From: DASUXA01 sp036378155
Lineage (GTDB): Bacteria; Actinomycetota; Actinomycetes; Mycobacteriales; Micromonosporaceae
DNA length: 43,175 nucleotides
NCBI GenBank assembly: GCA_036378155.1
Contig: DASUXA010000100.1
Coordinates: 1 to 43,175 of the forward strand
Direction: 5' to 3'
Below are positions 24,166 to 31,131 of the stretch, in pieces. Under the pieces are notes generated by a model, which did no database searches, was not told where the DNA came from, and worked only from the letters and a program-made list of their open reading frames with translations. The stretch's first letter is position 1. The number at the start of each line of letters is the position of its first letter. Both the position numbers and the translations under genes were made by a program.

Positions 24166-24837
24166 TCAGAGGCTCAGGTGCTGACCCGGGAAGATCAGGT
24201 TCGGGTTCGCACCGACGACCGACCGGTTCTCCTGGTACAGAGCCTGCCAGCCGCCCTTGACACCGTGGCTCGAGGCGATCTTCGACAGGGTGTCGCCCGG
24301 CTTGACCACGTAGGTACCGCCGGTCGACGCCGAGCCGCCCGAGTTCTGGCTCCAGTGCTGCACGGGAGCCTTGCGCTGCACCGGGGCCTGGTGCTTGGGC
24401 TGGACCTTCGGCGTGCTGTACGACTTCGACGCGCCCGACTTCGGCGTGTAGCTGGCCGACGAACCGGCCCGGGCGCCGCAGACCGGCCACGCGTGGATGC
24501 CCTGCCCAGCCAGGACCCGCTCGGCGACAGCGATCTGCTGCGAGCGGCTGGCCAGGTCGGCGCGCGGCGCGTACGCGGTGCCGCCGTACGCGGCCCAGGT
24601 GCTCTGGGTGAACTGCAGGCCGCCGTAGAACCCGTTGCCGGTGTTGATGTGCCAGTTGCCGCTGGACTCGCACTGGGCGATGGCGTCCCAGTTCACGCTG
24701 GACCCGGCGTTGGCGGGAGCTGCGCCGAGCAGCGAGGACAGGGCGGTGGCACCGGCGACGGCGGCGCCGGCGGCGGCGGTACCACCGATGCGGCGGGCGG
24801 CCTTGCGATGACGAGCGATGTAGCGGGTGAATGCCAT
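24166..24837 (-). CDS. rpf: resuscitation-promoting factor-like lysozyme domain plus LysM
   Basis: This 223-residue secreted protein has a basic n-region and hydrophobic core, with a likely signal-peptidase site after APANA (44/45). The Rpf catalytic domain follows (WDAIAQCESSGNW, catalytic E57; NTGNGFYGGLQF; QQIAVAERVLAGQGIHAWPVCG), then a Ser/Lys/Gln-rich linker. A C-terminal LysM domain (TYVVKPGDTLSKIA ... NLIFPGQHL, about 174-222) binds peptidoglycan. Rpf enzymes cleave peptidoglycan and help spores or dormant cells resume growth. GGAGGT lies 7 nt before ATG 24837. The leader holds a ydaO-type riboswitch, and a promoter and CRP-like site lie further upstream. Confidence 0.95.
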   Translation of the reverse strand: MAFTRYIARHRKAARRIGGTAAAGAAVAGATALSSLLGAAPANAGSSVNWDAIAQCESSGNWHINTGNGFYGGLQFTQSTWAAYGGTAYAPRADLASRSQQIAVAERVLAGQGIHAWPVCGARAGSSASYTPKSGASKSYSTPKVQPKHQAPVQRKAPVQHWSQNSGGSASTGGTYVVKPGDTLSKIASSHGVKGGWQALYQENRSVVGANPNLIFPGQHLSL

Positions 24838-24850
24838 GGTGCTTACCTCC

Positions 24851-25007
24851 ACGCCTGCGAGGTGAGCTGTCGGGTTCGGGCCGAGGCGCCCGGCCGCGCG
24901 TGGCGGCTTCACCCCGAGGTGGCGCACGAAGCGACACCGAGGAACGTTGGGTCCCCCGCTCCTGCCGTGTGACGAGGTCCCTGGTACGCGGTGGCAGGAT
25001 TCGGCGT
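24851..25007 (-). promoter_or_regulatory. ydaO/yuaA-type (cyclic di-AMP) riboswitch in rpf leader
   Basis: Minus-strand leader elements match the ydaO class in order: 5' P1 strand ACGCC followed by GAATCC (about 25007), GCAGGAGCGGGGGACCCA (about 24950-24970), GGGGTGAAGCC (about 24910-24920), then CGAACCCGACAGCTCACCTC and the 3' P1 strand GGCGT (24855-24851). P1 ends 1 nt before the GGAGGT ribosome-binding site, so ligand binding may affect translation as well as transcription. Riboswitches of this class precede rpf-type genes in Streptomyces and relatives. Confidence 0.88.
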
Positions 25008-25042
25008 TCCGGCCCAGGGGCCCGCGGTTGCGGACGTCAGCG

Positions 25043-25072
25043 ACCGTATGCAGGGCATTTGCTCCTCGCCAA
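25043..25072 (-). promoter_or_regulatory. rpf promoter (-35 TTGGCG, -10 TACGGT)
   Basis: Read on the minus strand, TTGGCG (25072-25067), an 18-nt spacer and TACGGT (25048-25043) predict transcription start near 25036, about 29 nt before the riboswitch aptamer. Confidence 0.55.
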
Positions 25073-25086
25073 CCGTCTGAGCGGCT

Positions 25087-25104
25087 TCGTGAGACAGCTC
25101 ACGA
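25087..25104 (-). promoter_or_regulatory. CRP/GlxR-type operator upstream of rpf
   Basis: TCGTGAGACAGCTCACGA is an inverted repeat with the form CGTGA-N6-TCACG, matching the cAMP-receptor-protein consensus TGTGA-N6-TCACA except for the outer bases. Its centre is about 60 nt upstream of the predicted rpf start, the class I activator position. CRP/GlxR control of rpf genes is known in Mycobacterium, Corynebacterium and Streptomyces. Confidence 0.65.
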
Positions 25105-25241
25105 GACATCGACCCAAATGATTACGGCACGTCCTGCGGCCACTACTCGCCGTAGTATTTGATCTGGTACTCGCCGCGTTTGCGCAGGTCATCCGCTATG
25201 CGCCTGGCGGTGGGTCGGACCCCCACGCGGCCGCATTCGGC

Positions 25242-25255
25242 GGGCCCAAGGTCCG
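25242..25255. promoter_or_regulatory. candidate DosR/DevR-like box before the V-ATPase operon
   Basis: GGGCCCAAGGTCCG agrees with the DosR core GGGACTWWAGTCCC at about 10 of 14 positions and lies 69 nt upstream of ATG 25325. It is a weak match on its own. The rest of the 25141-25324 stretch shows a GTGGG/CCCAC inverted repeat near 25211-25226 and no gene I can support. Confidence 0.3.
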
Positions 25256-25324
25256 CCCGGCGGGGGCGGTCCGGCCCTGCCCGGCGGCGCGCCGGTCGGC
25301 GACGGTGGCAGTGGAGGGTGGTCG

Positions 25325-25834
25325 ATGCCAGGGTTCCGCGACGTGCTTGACCGGTTCCGTCCCGCGGGTACGCCGGGACCACCGGCCGGCGCCGGAGTTC
25401 CGGTCGACCGTGCCGCCAGCGCCGCCGTCGAGCTCGAACCCGTGTTCGCGGCGCTCGCCGAGGCGGACCGGGCGGCGCAACGGTACCGCGACGACGCGGC
25501 TGCGCGGGCCGAGCAGCGGGTGCGCACGGCCGGTACCGAAGCAGCCGACCTGGTCGCCGCCGCCCGGCAGGACGCGCCGGCACAGCGCGCGGCAGCCGCC
25601 GCCGCGCTGCTCGGCGCGCCCGACGACCCCGGTACCGGCGGCGCGGCGGACCGGGTCCGCACGCGGGCGAGCGACGAGTTCGCGGCGATCCTCGCCGAGG
25701 TGGTCGACCGTGCCCGCGCCCAGATCGAGGCGGTCGCCGCCGAATCGGTCGACCCCGAACCGATCGGCCCCGAACCGGTTGACGCCGAACCGGTCGAGCC
25801 GGACGGTCCGACCGGCGACCGGAGACCTCGATGA
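25325..25834 (+). CDS. V/A-type ATPase peripheral-stalk subunit (G/H-like)
   Basis: This 169-residue, mostly helical Ala/Arg/Glu-rich protein (AALAEADRAAQRYRDDAAARAEQRVRTAGTEAADLVAAARQDA) resembles the coiled-coil stalk subunit that pairs with subunit E in V/A-ATPases. It is longer than the usual ~100 residues because of a Pro/Gly-rich head and an acidic EPVDP tail. Identity rests on coiled-coil character and first position in the operon. GTGGAGGG precedes ATG 25325. The stop overlaps the next start (ATGA). Confidence 0.65.
   Translation: MPGFRDVLDRFRPAGTPGPPAGAGVPVDRAASAAVELEPVFAALAEADRAAQRYRDDAAARAEQRVRTAGTEAADLVAAARQDAPAQRAAAAAALLGAPDDPGTGGAADRVRTRASDEFAAILAEVVDRARAQIEAVAAESVDPEPIGPEPVDAEPVEPDGPTGDRRPR
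25742..25801 (+). repeat. four 15-bp in-frame repeats (EPVDP units)
   Basis: Four degenerate 15-bp units (starting at 25742, 25757, 25772 and 25787; GAACCGGTYGACSCC type) encode the repetitive acidic-proline tail of the stalk subunit. Confidence 0.75.
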
Positions 25835-26784
25835 GCGCCCGGTGGGTGGCCGGCTGCGTGCGGGCCCGCGCCCTGGCTCGGCGGCGGATCGGCGCGGCCG
25901 CAGCGCGCGACCTCGCTGCCAGCCCCGACCTGGACACCGCGGTCCAGGCGCTGCGCGCCTCCCCGTACGGGGCGCGCCTGCCCGCCCGCCCGACCCTGGC
26001 GCACGCCGAGCGCGGCCTCGCCGACACCCTGCTGTGGCACGCCCGGGTACTCGCCGGATGGCTGCCCACCGACGGGGTGGTCGCGTTGCGCCTGCTCGCC
26101 GGCTGGTTCGAGATCGCCAACATCGACGAGCACGTTCACCTGCTCGGTCGGGAACCCGGTACCCCCGCCCCGGCGCCGTTCGCGCTCGGCGCGTTGGCGA
26201 CCGCCTGGCCCCGGCTCGCCGCGACCACCTCGCCGGGCGACCTGCGTACCGCCCTGCGCGGCTCCGCCTGGGGCGATCTGGGGGACAACGGCCACGACAT
26301 CCACCTCACCGCCTGCCTGACCTGGGCGGTACGGGTCGCCGCCGGCGTCGCGCCGGCGGCCGCCTGGGCACGCGGCGGCGCGGCGGTCCTGGTCGCCCGC
26401 GAGGTGTACCTGGCGGGTCGCCGGCTGCCCGCCGTCGCGGTACCGCTGGCGGACAGGCTGTTCGGCCCGGGCTGGGCGAGCGCCGGGGATCTCACCGACT
26501 TCATCGCGCGGGTTCACCGAGATGCGTGTTGGCCGTTACGCACCGTTACTACGCCCGGTGACCTGTGGCGCGCCGAAACGGCCTGGTGGGCGCGGGTACA
26601 GGCGGACGGCACGGCGCTGCTGACCGGGTCCGGGTTCGGGCCGCAGCCACCGATCGGGGCGGTCGCGGTGCTCGCCGCCGACGCCTGGCGGGTGCGCGCC
26701 GCGCTGGAGAGCGCCGCGCGGGGCGGGCGGGGCGCGGACCTCACCGGCCACGGCGCGACAGGGGTGGCCGATGCGCTGGCGTGA
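25831..26784 (+). CDS. ntpC: V/A-type ATPase subunit C (AC39/d family)
   Basis: This 317-residue protein is all-helical with a three-lobed AC39-like pattern. VAGCVRARALARRRIG at the N-terminus and LRLLAGWFEIANIDEHVHLL (the conserved 'ID' helix bundle) identify the subunit that couples the central stalk D/F to the membrane c-ring. It is slightly shorter than Thermus subunit C. It overlaps the stalk subunit by 4 nt and subunit I by 14 nt. Confidence 0.78.
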   Translation: MSARWVAGCVRARALARRRIGAAAARDLAASPDLDTAVQALRASPYGARLPARPTLAHAERGLADTLLWHARVLAGWLPTDGVVALRLLAGWFEIANIDEHVHLLGREPGTPAPAPFALGALATAWPRLAATTSPGDLRTALRGSAWGDLGDNGHDIHLTACLTWAVRVAAGVAPAAAWARGGAAVLVAREVYLAGRRLPAVAVPLADRLFGPGWASAGDLTDFIARVHRDACWPLRTVTTPGDLWRAETAWWARVQADGTALLTGSGFGPQPPIGAVAVLAADAWRVRAALESAARGGRGADLTGHGATGVADALA

Positions 26785-28186
26785 CGCGGTGACCCCCGAA
26801 CCGATGACCCGGCTGGCACTGGTCGCGCCCGCCTGGGCGGTACGCGACGCGCTGGTCGAGGTCGCCGCCGCCGGTACCGTCGACCTCGACCCGGGCGTGC
26901 GCGGCGAGCAGCCGGTCAGCGAGGCGGCGCACCGGCTGCAACGTCTCGCGTCGAGCAGCCCCGCCGCGCCCCGGCTCTGCCGCCACGCGCCCGACCTGGC
27001 GGAACTCGAACGCGACGGGCGGGCGGACCTGCTGGCGGGCGAGGCGGAACTCGCCGGGTACGCCACCCAGGCGGTGGTCCGTGGCGACGTGGCGGCGCTG
27101 CTCGGCTGGGTGCCGAGCGCCCGGCTGCCCGACCTCGCCGCGCGGCTGCGCCGGGTCGACGCGGCAGCCGCCGCGCTGCCGGTACCGCGCGGCGTGCAGC
27201 CACCCACCGCGCCCCGGCAGGGCGTCGCCCGGCGCACCTTCGGTCCCCTGGTCGACACGTACGCGACCGTGCCGTACGCCGACATCGACCCGAGCATCCT
27301 CGCCGGTCTGGCGTACCTGGTCATGTTCGGCGCGATGTTCGGCGACGTCGGGCACGGTCTGCTGCTGGTACTCGTCGCGCTGCTGATCCGGTTCGGACGT
27401 CTCGCCAGGCTCGGCCCGCTGCGCCCGCACTGGCTGTTCGTCGCCGGGGCGGGGCTGACCGCGGCGCTGTTCGGGTTCGCGTACGGCGAGTTCTTCGGTC
27501 CGACCGGAGTGGTACCGGTCGGCTGGCTGTCGCCGATGGACCAGCCGGAGAAGCTCCTGATCGCCGGCATCGGGCTGGGCGCCGTCCTGCTGGCCGGCGC
27601 GTACGCCCTGGGCACCGTCAACCGGGTCCGCGAAGGCGGCTGGGCGCTCGGGCTGTACGCGCCGTCGGGTTTCGCCGGCTCGCTGCTGTTCCTTGCCGCC
27701 GGGCTGGCAGCGTTCGCCTGGTACGCCGACGCCGGCTGGGCGTGGACGGCGGCGGTCGTCGTCGCGGTCCTCGGACTCGTGCTCGCGTTCGTCGGGCTGC
27801 TCGCCGCCGCCGGCGGCAAGGCGGCGGGCGTTCTGCAAGCCGCGATCGAACTCGTCGACCTCGTCATCCGGCTCGGCGCGAACGTGGTGTCGTTCGCCCG
27901 GCTCGCCGCGTTCGGCCTGACCCACGCGGTACTCGGCTGGATCGTCTGGCAGGCGACCGTCGGGCTGTGGCATGTCGGCCCGCTCGCCGCGCTCGGCGCG
28001 ATCGTCGTGTTCGTGCTGGGCAACGCGCTCGCGTTCGCCCTGGAAGCGCTGGTCGCCGGGGTACAGGCGCTGCGGCTGGAGTACTACGAGCTGTTCTCCC
28101 GGGTGTTCCAGACCGAGGGCAAGGCGTTCCAGCCGTGGCACGTCGCGGTCGAACCATCCACCGGTACCGCTGAGGAGGCTCCATGA
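26771..28186 (+). CDS. ntpI: V/A-type ATPase subunit I (a), short form
   Basis: This 471-residue stator membrane subunit has a cytoplasmic N-terminal half (to about 165) and then 7-8 membrane helices with YLVMFGAMFGDVGHGLLL, the conserved signature of subunit a/I. The essential arginine is probably R377 in NVVSFARLAAFGLTHAVLG, with EYYELFSRVFQTEGKAFQPW at the C-terminus. The usual length is about 600-650, so the N-terminal stalk domain is reduced. ATG 26771 overlaps subunit C by 14 nt; GTG 26789 or ATG 26804 are alternative starts, since homologues begin near TRLALV. Confidence 0.92.
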   Translation: MRWRDAVTPEPMTRLALVAPAWAVRDALVEVAAAGTVDLDPGVRGEQPVSEAAHRLQRLASSSPAAPRLCRHAPDLAELERDGRADLLAGEAELAGYATQAVVRGDVAALLGWVPSARLPDLAARLRRVDAAAAALPVPRGVQPPTAPRQGVARRTFGPLVDTYATVPYADIDPSILAGLAYLVMFGAMFGDVGHGLLLVLVALLIRFGRLARLGPLRPHWLFVAGAGLTAALFGFAYGEFFGPTGVVPVGWLSPMDQPEKLLIAGIGLGAVLLAGAYALGTVNRVREGGWALGLYAPSGFAGSLLFLAAGLAAFAWYADAGWAWTAAVVVAVLGLVLAFVGLLAAAGGKAAGVLQAAIELVDLVIRLGANVVSFARLAAFGLTHAVLGWIVWQATVGLWHVGPLAALGAIVVFVLGNALAFALEALVAGVQALRLEYYELFSRVFQTEGKAFQPWHVAVEPSTGTAEEAP

Positions 28187-28602
28187 TCACTTGGCTGGTC
28201 GCGTTGCCCGCGCTCGTCGTCGGGGCGGTCGTCGGACTGGCGCTGCTGCGTCGCGGCGCGGTCGGTACGCGGCTGCTCGCCCTGGTCAACCTCGGGATGA
28301 TCGGGGCGGGGCTGGGGCTGGGACTGGTGGCGTTGACCGCCGCGCCCGCCGCGGCCGGTACCCCGGTGGCGCAGGGCGCGGGCGGCGGTGCCGGGGGAAC
28401 CGCGCTGCTGGCGGCGGCGATCGCGATCGCCGGTTCGTCGATCGGCGCGGCGATCGCCGTGGCGTACACCGGCGCGGCGGCGCTGGCCGCGATGAGCGAG
28501 CGTCCGGAACTGTTCGGGCGGGCGATGGTCATCGTCGGTCTCGCCGAGGGCATCGCCATCTACGGGCTGATCGTGGCGATCATCCTGATCGGACGGGCGT
28601 GA
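28183..28602 (+). CDS. ntpK: V/A-type ATPase subunit K (c), two-hairpin form
   Basis: This 139-residue rotor subunit has four transmembrane helices (about 1-22, 30-52, 66-92, 106-136). The ion-binding glutamate lies only in the last helix (VIVGLAEGIAIYGLIVAII). The first hairpin has no acidic residue in the membrane. This resembles the fused V-type c subunits with one carboxylate per four helices. The Na+-ligand glutamines of Enterococcus NtpK are absent, so protons are more likely. GGAGG precedes the start, which overlaps subunit I by 4 nt. Confidence 0.93.
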   Translation: MITWLVALPALVVGAVVGLALLRRGAVGTRLLALVNLGMIGAGLGLGLVALTAAPAAAGTPVAQGAGGGAGGTALLAAAIAIAGSSIGAAIAVAYTGAAALAAMSERPELFGRAMVIVGLAEGIAIYGLIVAIILIGRA

Positions 28603-28823
28603 TGGCGCGGATCGCGGCGATCGGCGAACTCGTGGCGGTCCAGGGGTACGCGCTGGCCGGGGCGGTCGTGCTGGCGGCCGGCGACGCGGCGGCGGTCCGC
28701 GCCGCGTGGCGGGACCTGCCCGGCGACGTGGACGTGGTGATCCTGACCCGCCGCGCCGCCGACGCCCTCGGCGACCCGTCGCGCCGACCGGTCACGCCGC
28801 TGACGGTGGTGATCCCGACATGA
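28602..28823 (+). CDS. V/A-type ATPase subunit F, short
   Basis: This 73-residue protein matches the N-terminal Rossmann-like part of subunit F: RIAAIGELVAVQGYALAGAVV, then VDVVILTRRAADAL and VTPLTVVIPT. The normal C-terminal helix (about 25 residues) that inserts into the A3B3 head is missing. ATG 28602 overlaps the subunit K stop by 1 nt (TGATG); its own stop overlaps the subunit E start (ATGA). It was identified largely from position plus the first-strand motif. Confidence 0.75.
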   Translation: MARIAAIGELVAVQGYALAGAVVLAAGDAAAVRAAWRDLPGDVDVVILTRRAADALGDPSRRPVTPLTVVIPT

Positions 28824-29365
28824 CCGTCGTCGACCGTGCCCCGGTACACGCCGAACCTGTGCTCGACCCGCTCGCCGCCGCCCTCGCCCCGGTCCGCGAC
28901 GCGCTGCTCGCCGCCGCGCGTACGGACGCCGAACGCCGGCTCGCCGACGCCGAGCGCGCGGCGGCGGGACAGCTCGCCGCCGCGCGGGAGGAGGCTGACC
29001 GGATCATCGCCGACGCGCGCGCCGCGGGCATCGCCGACGCGAACGAGGCGCTCGCGGCGCGGCGGGTGGCGGCGAGCCGCCGCGCCCGCGCCGACGTGCT
29101 GAACGCCCAGCGTGAGGCGTACCAGGCGGTGCGGGCGGCGGCGCGGGACGCGGTCGCCGCGCTGCGCGACGAGCCGGGGTACCCGCAGCTACGCGCCCGG
29201 CTGTCCGCCGCCGCCCGCCGGGCTCTCGGACCGGGCGCGCGCGTGCGCGAAGCGCCGAGCGGCGGCGTCGTCGCCGAGGCGGACGGGCGCCGACTGGACT
29301 ATTCGCTGACCGGCTTCGCCGACCGGGCGGTCGACGCGGTCCTCGCGGAGCGGGGCTTGCCGTGA
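28820..29365 (+). CDS. ntpE: V/A-type ATPase subunit E (peripheral stalk)
   Basis: This 181-residue protein has a long N-terminal helix rich in Ala/Arg/Glu (LAAARTDAERRLADAERAAAGQLAAAREEADRIIADARA), followed by a small alpha/beta C-terminal domain (VREAPSGGVVAEADGRRLDYSLTGFADRAVDAVL) typical of subunit E. It forms the stator stalk with the first gene's product. It overlaps subunits F and A by 4 nt each. Confidence 0.85.
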   Translation: MTVVDRAPVHAEPVLDPLAAALAPVRDALLAAARTDAERRLADAERAAAGQLAAAREEADRIIADARAAGIADANEALAARRVAASRRARADVLNAQREAYQAVRAAARDAVAALRDEPGYPQLRARLSAAARRALGPGARVREAPSGGVVAEADGRRLDYSLTGFADRAVDAVLAERGLP

Positions 29366-29427
29366 GCGCGAGGAGCGCAGCGCAGCGGAGCACCGCAGGC
29401 GCGAACGAGGCGACTGCGGGGGATGCC
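29362..29427 (+). repeat. repeat-like element embedded at the subunit A start
   Basis: GCGAGGAGCGCAGCGCAGCG...CGCAGGCGCGAACGAGG looks like a family of short GC-rich elements that I recall at gene starts across Micromonosporaceae genomes (GTGAGCGCGAGGAGCG... form). Only one copy is in this window, so the call rests on recollection of the motif. Confidence 0.4.
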
Positions 29428-31131
29428 GTGGTGCGCCGGGTCAACGGGCCGCTCGTCGAGGTCGACGGGCTGTCCGGGGTGGCGATGGCGGAACTGGTCG
29501 GTATCGGTACCGCCGGGCTGCCTGCCGAGGTGGTCGCGGTGCGCGCCGACCGGGTGACGTTGCAGGCGTACGAGTACACCGGGGGACTCGCGCCCGGTCA
29601 ACCGGTCCGGGCACTGGGGCGTCCGCTGTCGGCGCGGCTCGGCCCCGGACTGCTCGGCGGCATCTTCGACGGGTTGTTGCGACCGCTGGGCACGGCGCCC
29701 GCCTGGCTGCGTCCGGGGGCGGAGCGGGCGGTACCGGACCGCGACTGGGTGTTCCAGCCCGATCCGGGGCCGGACCGACCGGTACAGCCGGGCGACCAGT
29801 TGGGGGTCCTGCTCGACGCCGGACCGGTGACCCATCGGGTCCTGGTACCGCCGGACGTCGGTGGGCGGCTCGAGGCGCTCGCGCCGAGCGGCCGGTACCG
29901 GGCGGACCAGCCGATCGCCCGCGTCGGCGGGGTGGACGTGCCGCTGGTCGGCTGGTGGCCGGTACGCCGACCCAGGCCGGTCGCCAGCCGCGAGGCGTCC
30001 GCCGCGCCGCTGGTCACCGGGCAGCGGGTGCTGGACGGGCTGTACCCGGTGACGTTGGGCGGCAGCGCGGCGGTACCGGGAGGGTTCGGTACCGGTAAGA
30101 CGGTCCTGCTGCAACAGATCGCCAAGTGGTGCGACGCCGACGTCATCGTGTACGTCGGCTGCGGCGAACGCGGCAACGAGATGGCCGACGTGGTCGCCGA
30201 CCTCGGTGAACTGTCCGATCCCCGTACCGGGGGTCGGCTCGCCGACCGGACCGTGGTCATCGCGAACACCTCGAACATGCCGATCATGGCGCGTGAGGCG
30301 AGCATCTACACCGGAGTGACGGTCGCCGAGTACTTCCGCGACATGGGTCTTGACGCGGTGGTGATCGCCGATTCCACGTCCCGCTGGGCGGAGGCGCTGC
30401 GCGAGTTCGTGTCGCGGACCGGGGCGCTGCCGGCGGAGGAGGGCTACCCGGCGGGTCTGGCGTCGGCGCTGGCCGCCTTCTACGAGCGCGCCGGGCGGGC
30501 GGTCACGCTCGGCGGTCGGGACGGGTCGGTCACGGTGATCGGCGCGGTGTCCCCGCCCGGCGGCGACATGACCGAACCGGTGACCGCGAACACCCAGCGA
30601 TTCGTAAGGTCACTGTGGACGTTGGACCGCGAGCTGGCGTACGCGCGGCACTATCCGGCGGTGGCGTGGTCCGGTTCGTACGCCCGGGACACCGACTCGA
30701 TCGGACGGTGGTACGCCGGCAACGGCGACCCGGACTGGGCGGCCCGACGCGCCCGCGTGGTCGCCCTGCTCGCCGAGGCGGACCGGCTCGCGTCCCTCGC
30801 CGACCTGGTGGGCGTCGCGGCGCTACCCGGACGGGAGCGGATGGCGCTGCTCGCCGGGCGGCTGCTGCGCGAGGCGGTGCTGCAACAAAGCGCGTTGTCC
30901 GCCAACGACGCGTACTGTTCGCCCGCCAAGGCGGCCGCCCTGACCGACCTGGTACTGGACGTGCACGCCGCGTGCCTGCGCCTGGTCGAGCACGGGGTAC
31001 CGGCGACCGCCGCCGAGGAGATCGACTTCTCGCCGGTGCTGCGCGCCAAGGACGAGGTCGGTCCGGACGACGCGGGCGGCGTGCGCGTCCGCCGCGACCC
31101 GATGCTGCGACGGATCGAGGAGGTCCGGTGA
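29362..31131 (+). CDS. ntpA: V/A-type ATPase catalytic subunit A
   Basis: This 589-residue catalytic nucleotide-binding subunit has the beta-barrel start VVRRVNGPLVEVDGLSGVAMAELV, a bulge domain (RDWVFQPDPGPDRPVQPGDQLG) specific to A subunits, P-loop GGFGTGKT (K246), GCGERGNEM, DSTSRWAEALRE and SPPGGDMTEP. These separate it from F1-beta and FliI. The first 22 residues from GTG 29362 come from a GC-rich repeat-like sequence and are not part of the fold; GTG 29428, with GGGGGA upstream, is a good alternative start. It overlaps subunits E and B by 4 nt. Confidence 0.96.
   Translation: MSARSAAQRSTAGANEATAGDAVVRRVNGPLVEVDGLSGVAMAELVGIGTAGLPAEVVAVRADRVTLQAYEYTGGLAPGQPVRALGRPLSARLGPGLLGGIFDGLLRPLGTAPAWLRPGAERAVPDRDWVFQPDPGPDRPVQPGDQLGVLLDAGPVTHRVLVPPDVGGRLEALAPSGRYRADQPIARVGGVDVPLVGWWPVRRPRPVASREASAAPLVTGQRVLDGLYPVTLGGSAAVPGGFGTGKTVLLQQIAKWCDADVIVYVGCGERGNEMADVVADLGELSDPRTGGRLADRTVVIANTSNMPIMAREASIYTGVTVAEYFRDMGLDAVVIADSTSRWAEALREFVSRTGALPAEEGYPAGLASALAAFYERAGRAVTLGGRDGSVTVIGAVSPPGGDMTEPVTANTQRFVRSLWTLDRELAYARHYPAVAWSGSYARDTDSIGRWYAGNGDPDWAARRARVVALLAEADRLASLADLVGVAALPGRERMALLAGRLLREAVLQQSALSANDAYCSPAKAAALTDLVLDVHAACLRLVEHGVPATAAEEIDFSPVLRAKDEVGPDDAGGVRVRRDPMLRRIEEVR

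Noticed and set aside
24838..24927. A 30-residue N-terminal extension of the Rpf protein
   Set aside because: That stretch is the conserved 3' half of the riboswitch; the signal peptide and SD fix the start at 24837.
30079..30102. Flagellar/type III FliI or F1 ATPase as identity of the 29362-31131 and 31128-32519 genes
   Set aside because: Subunit A has the bulge domain specific to V/A enzymes and B has DGLTTLVRGQKLP without a P-loop; C, I, K, F, E and D neighbours agree.
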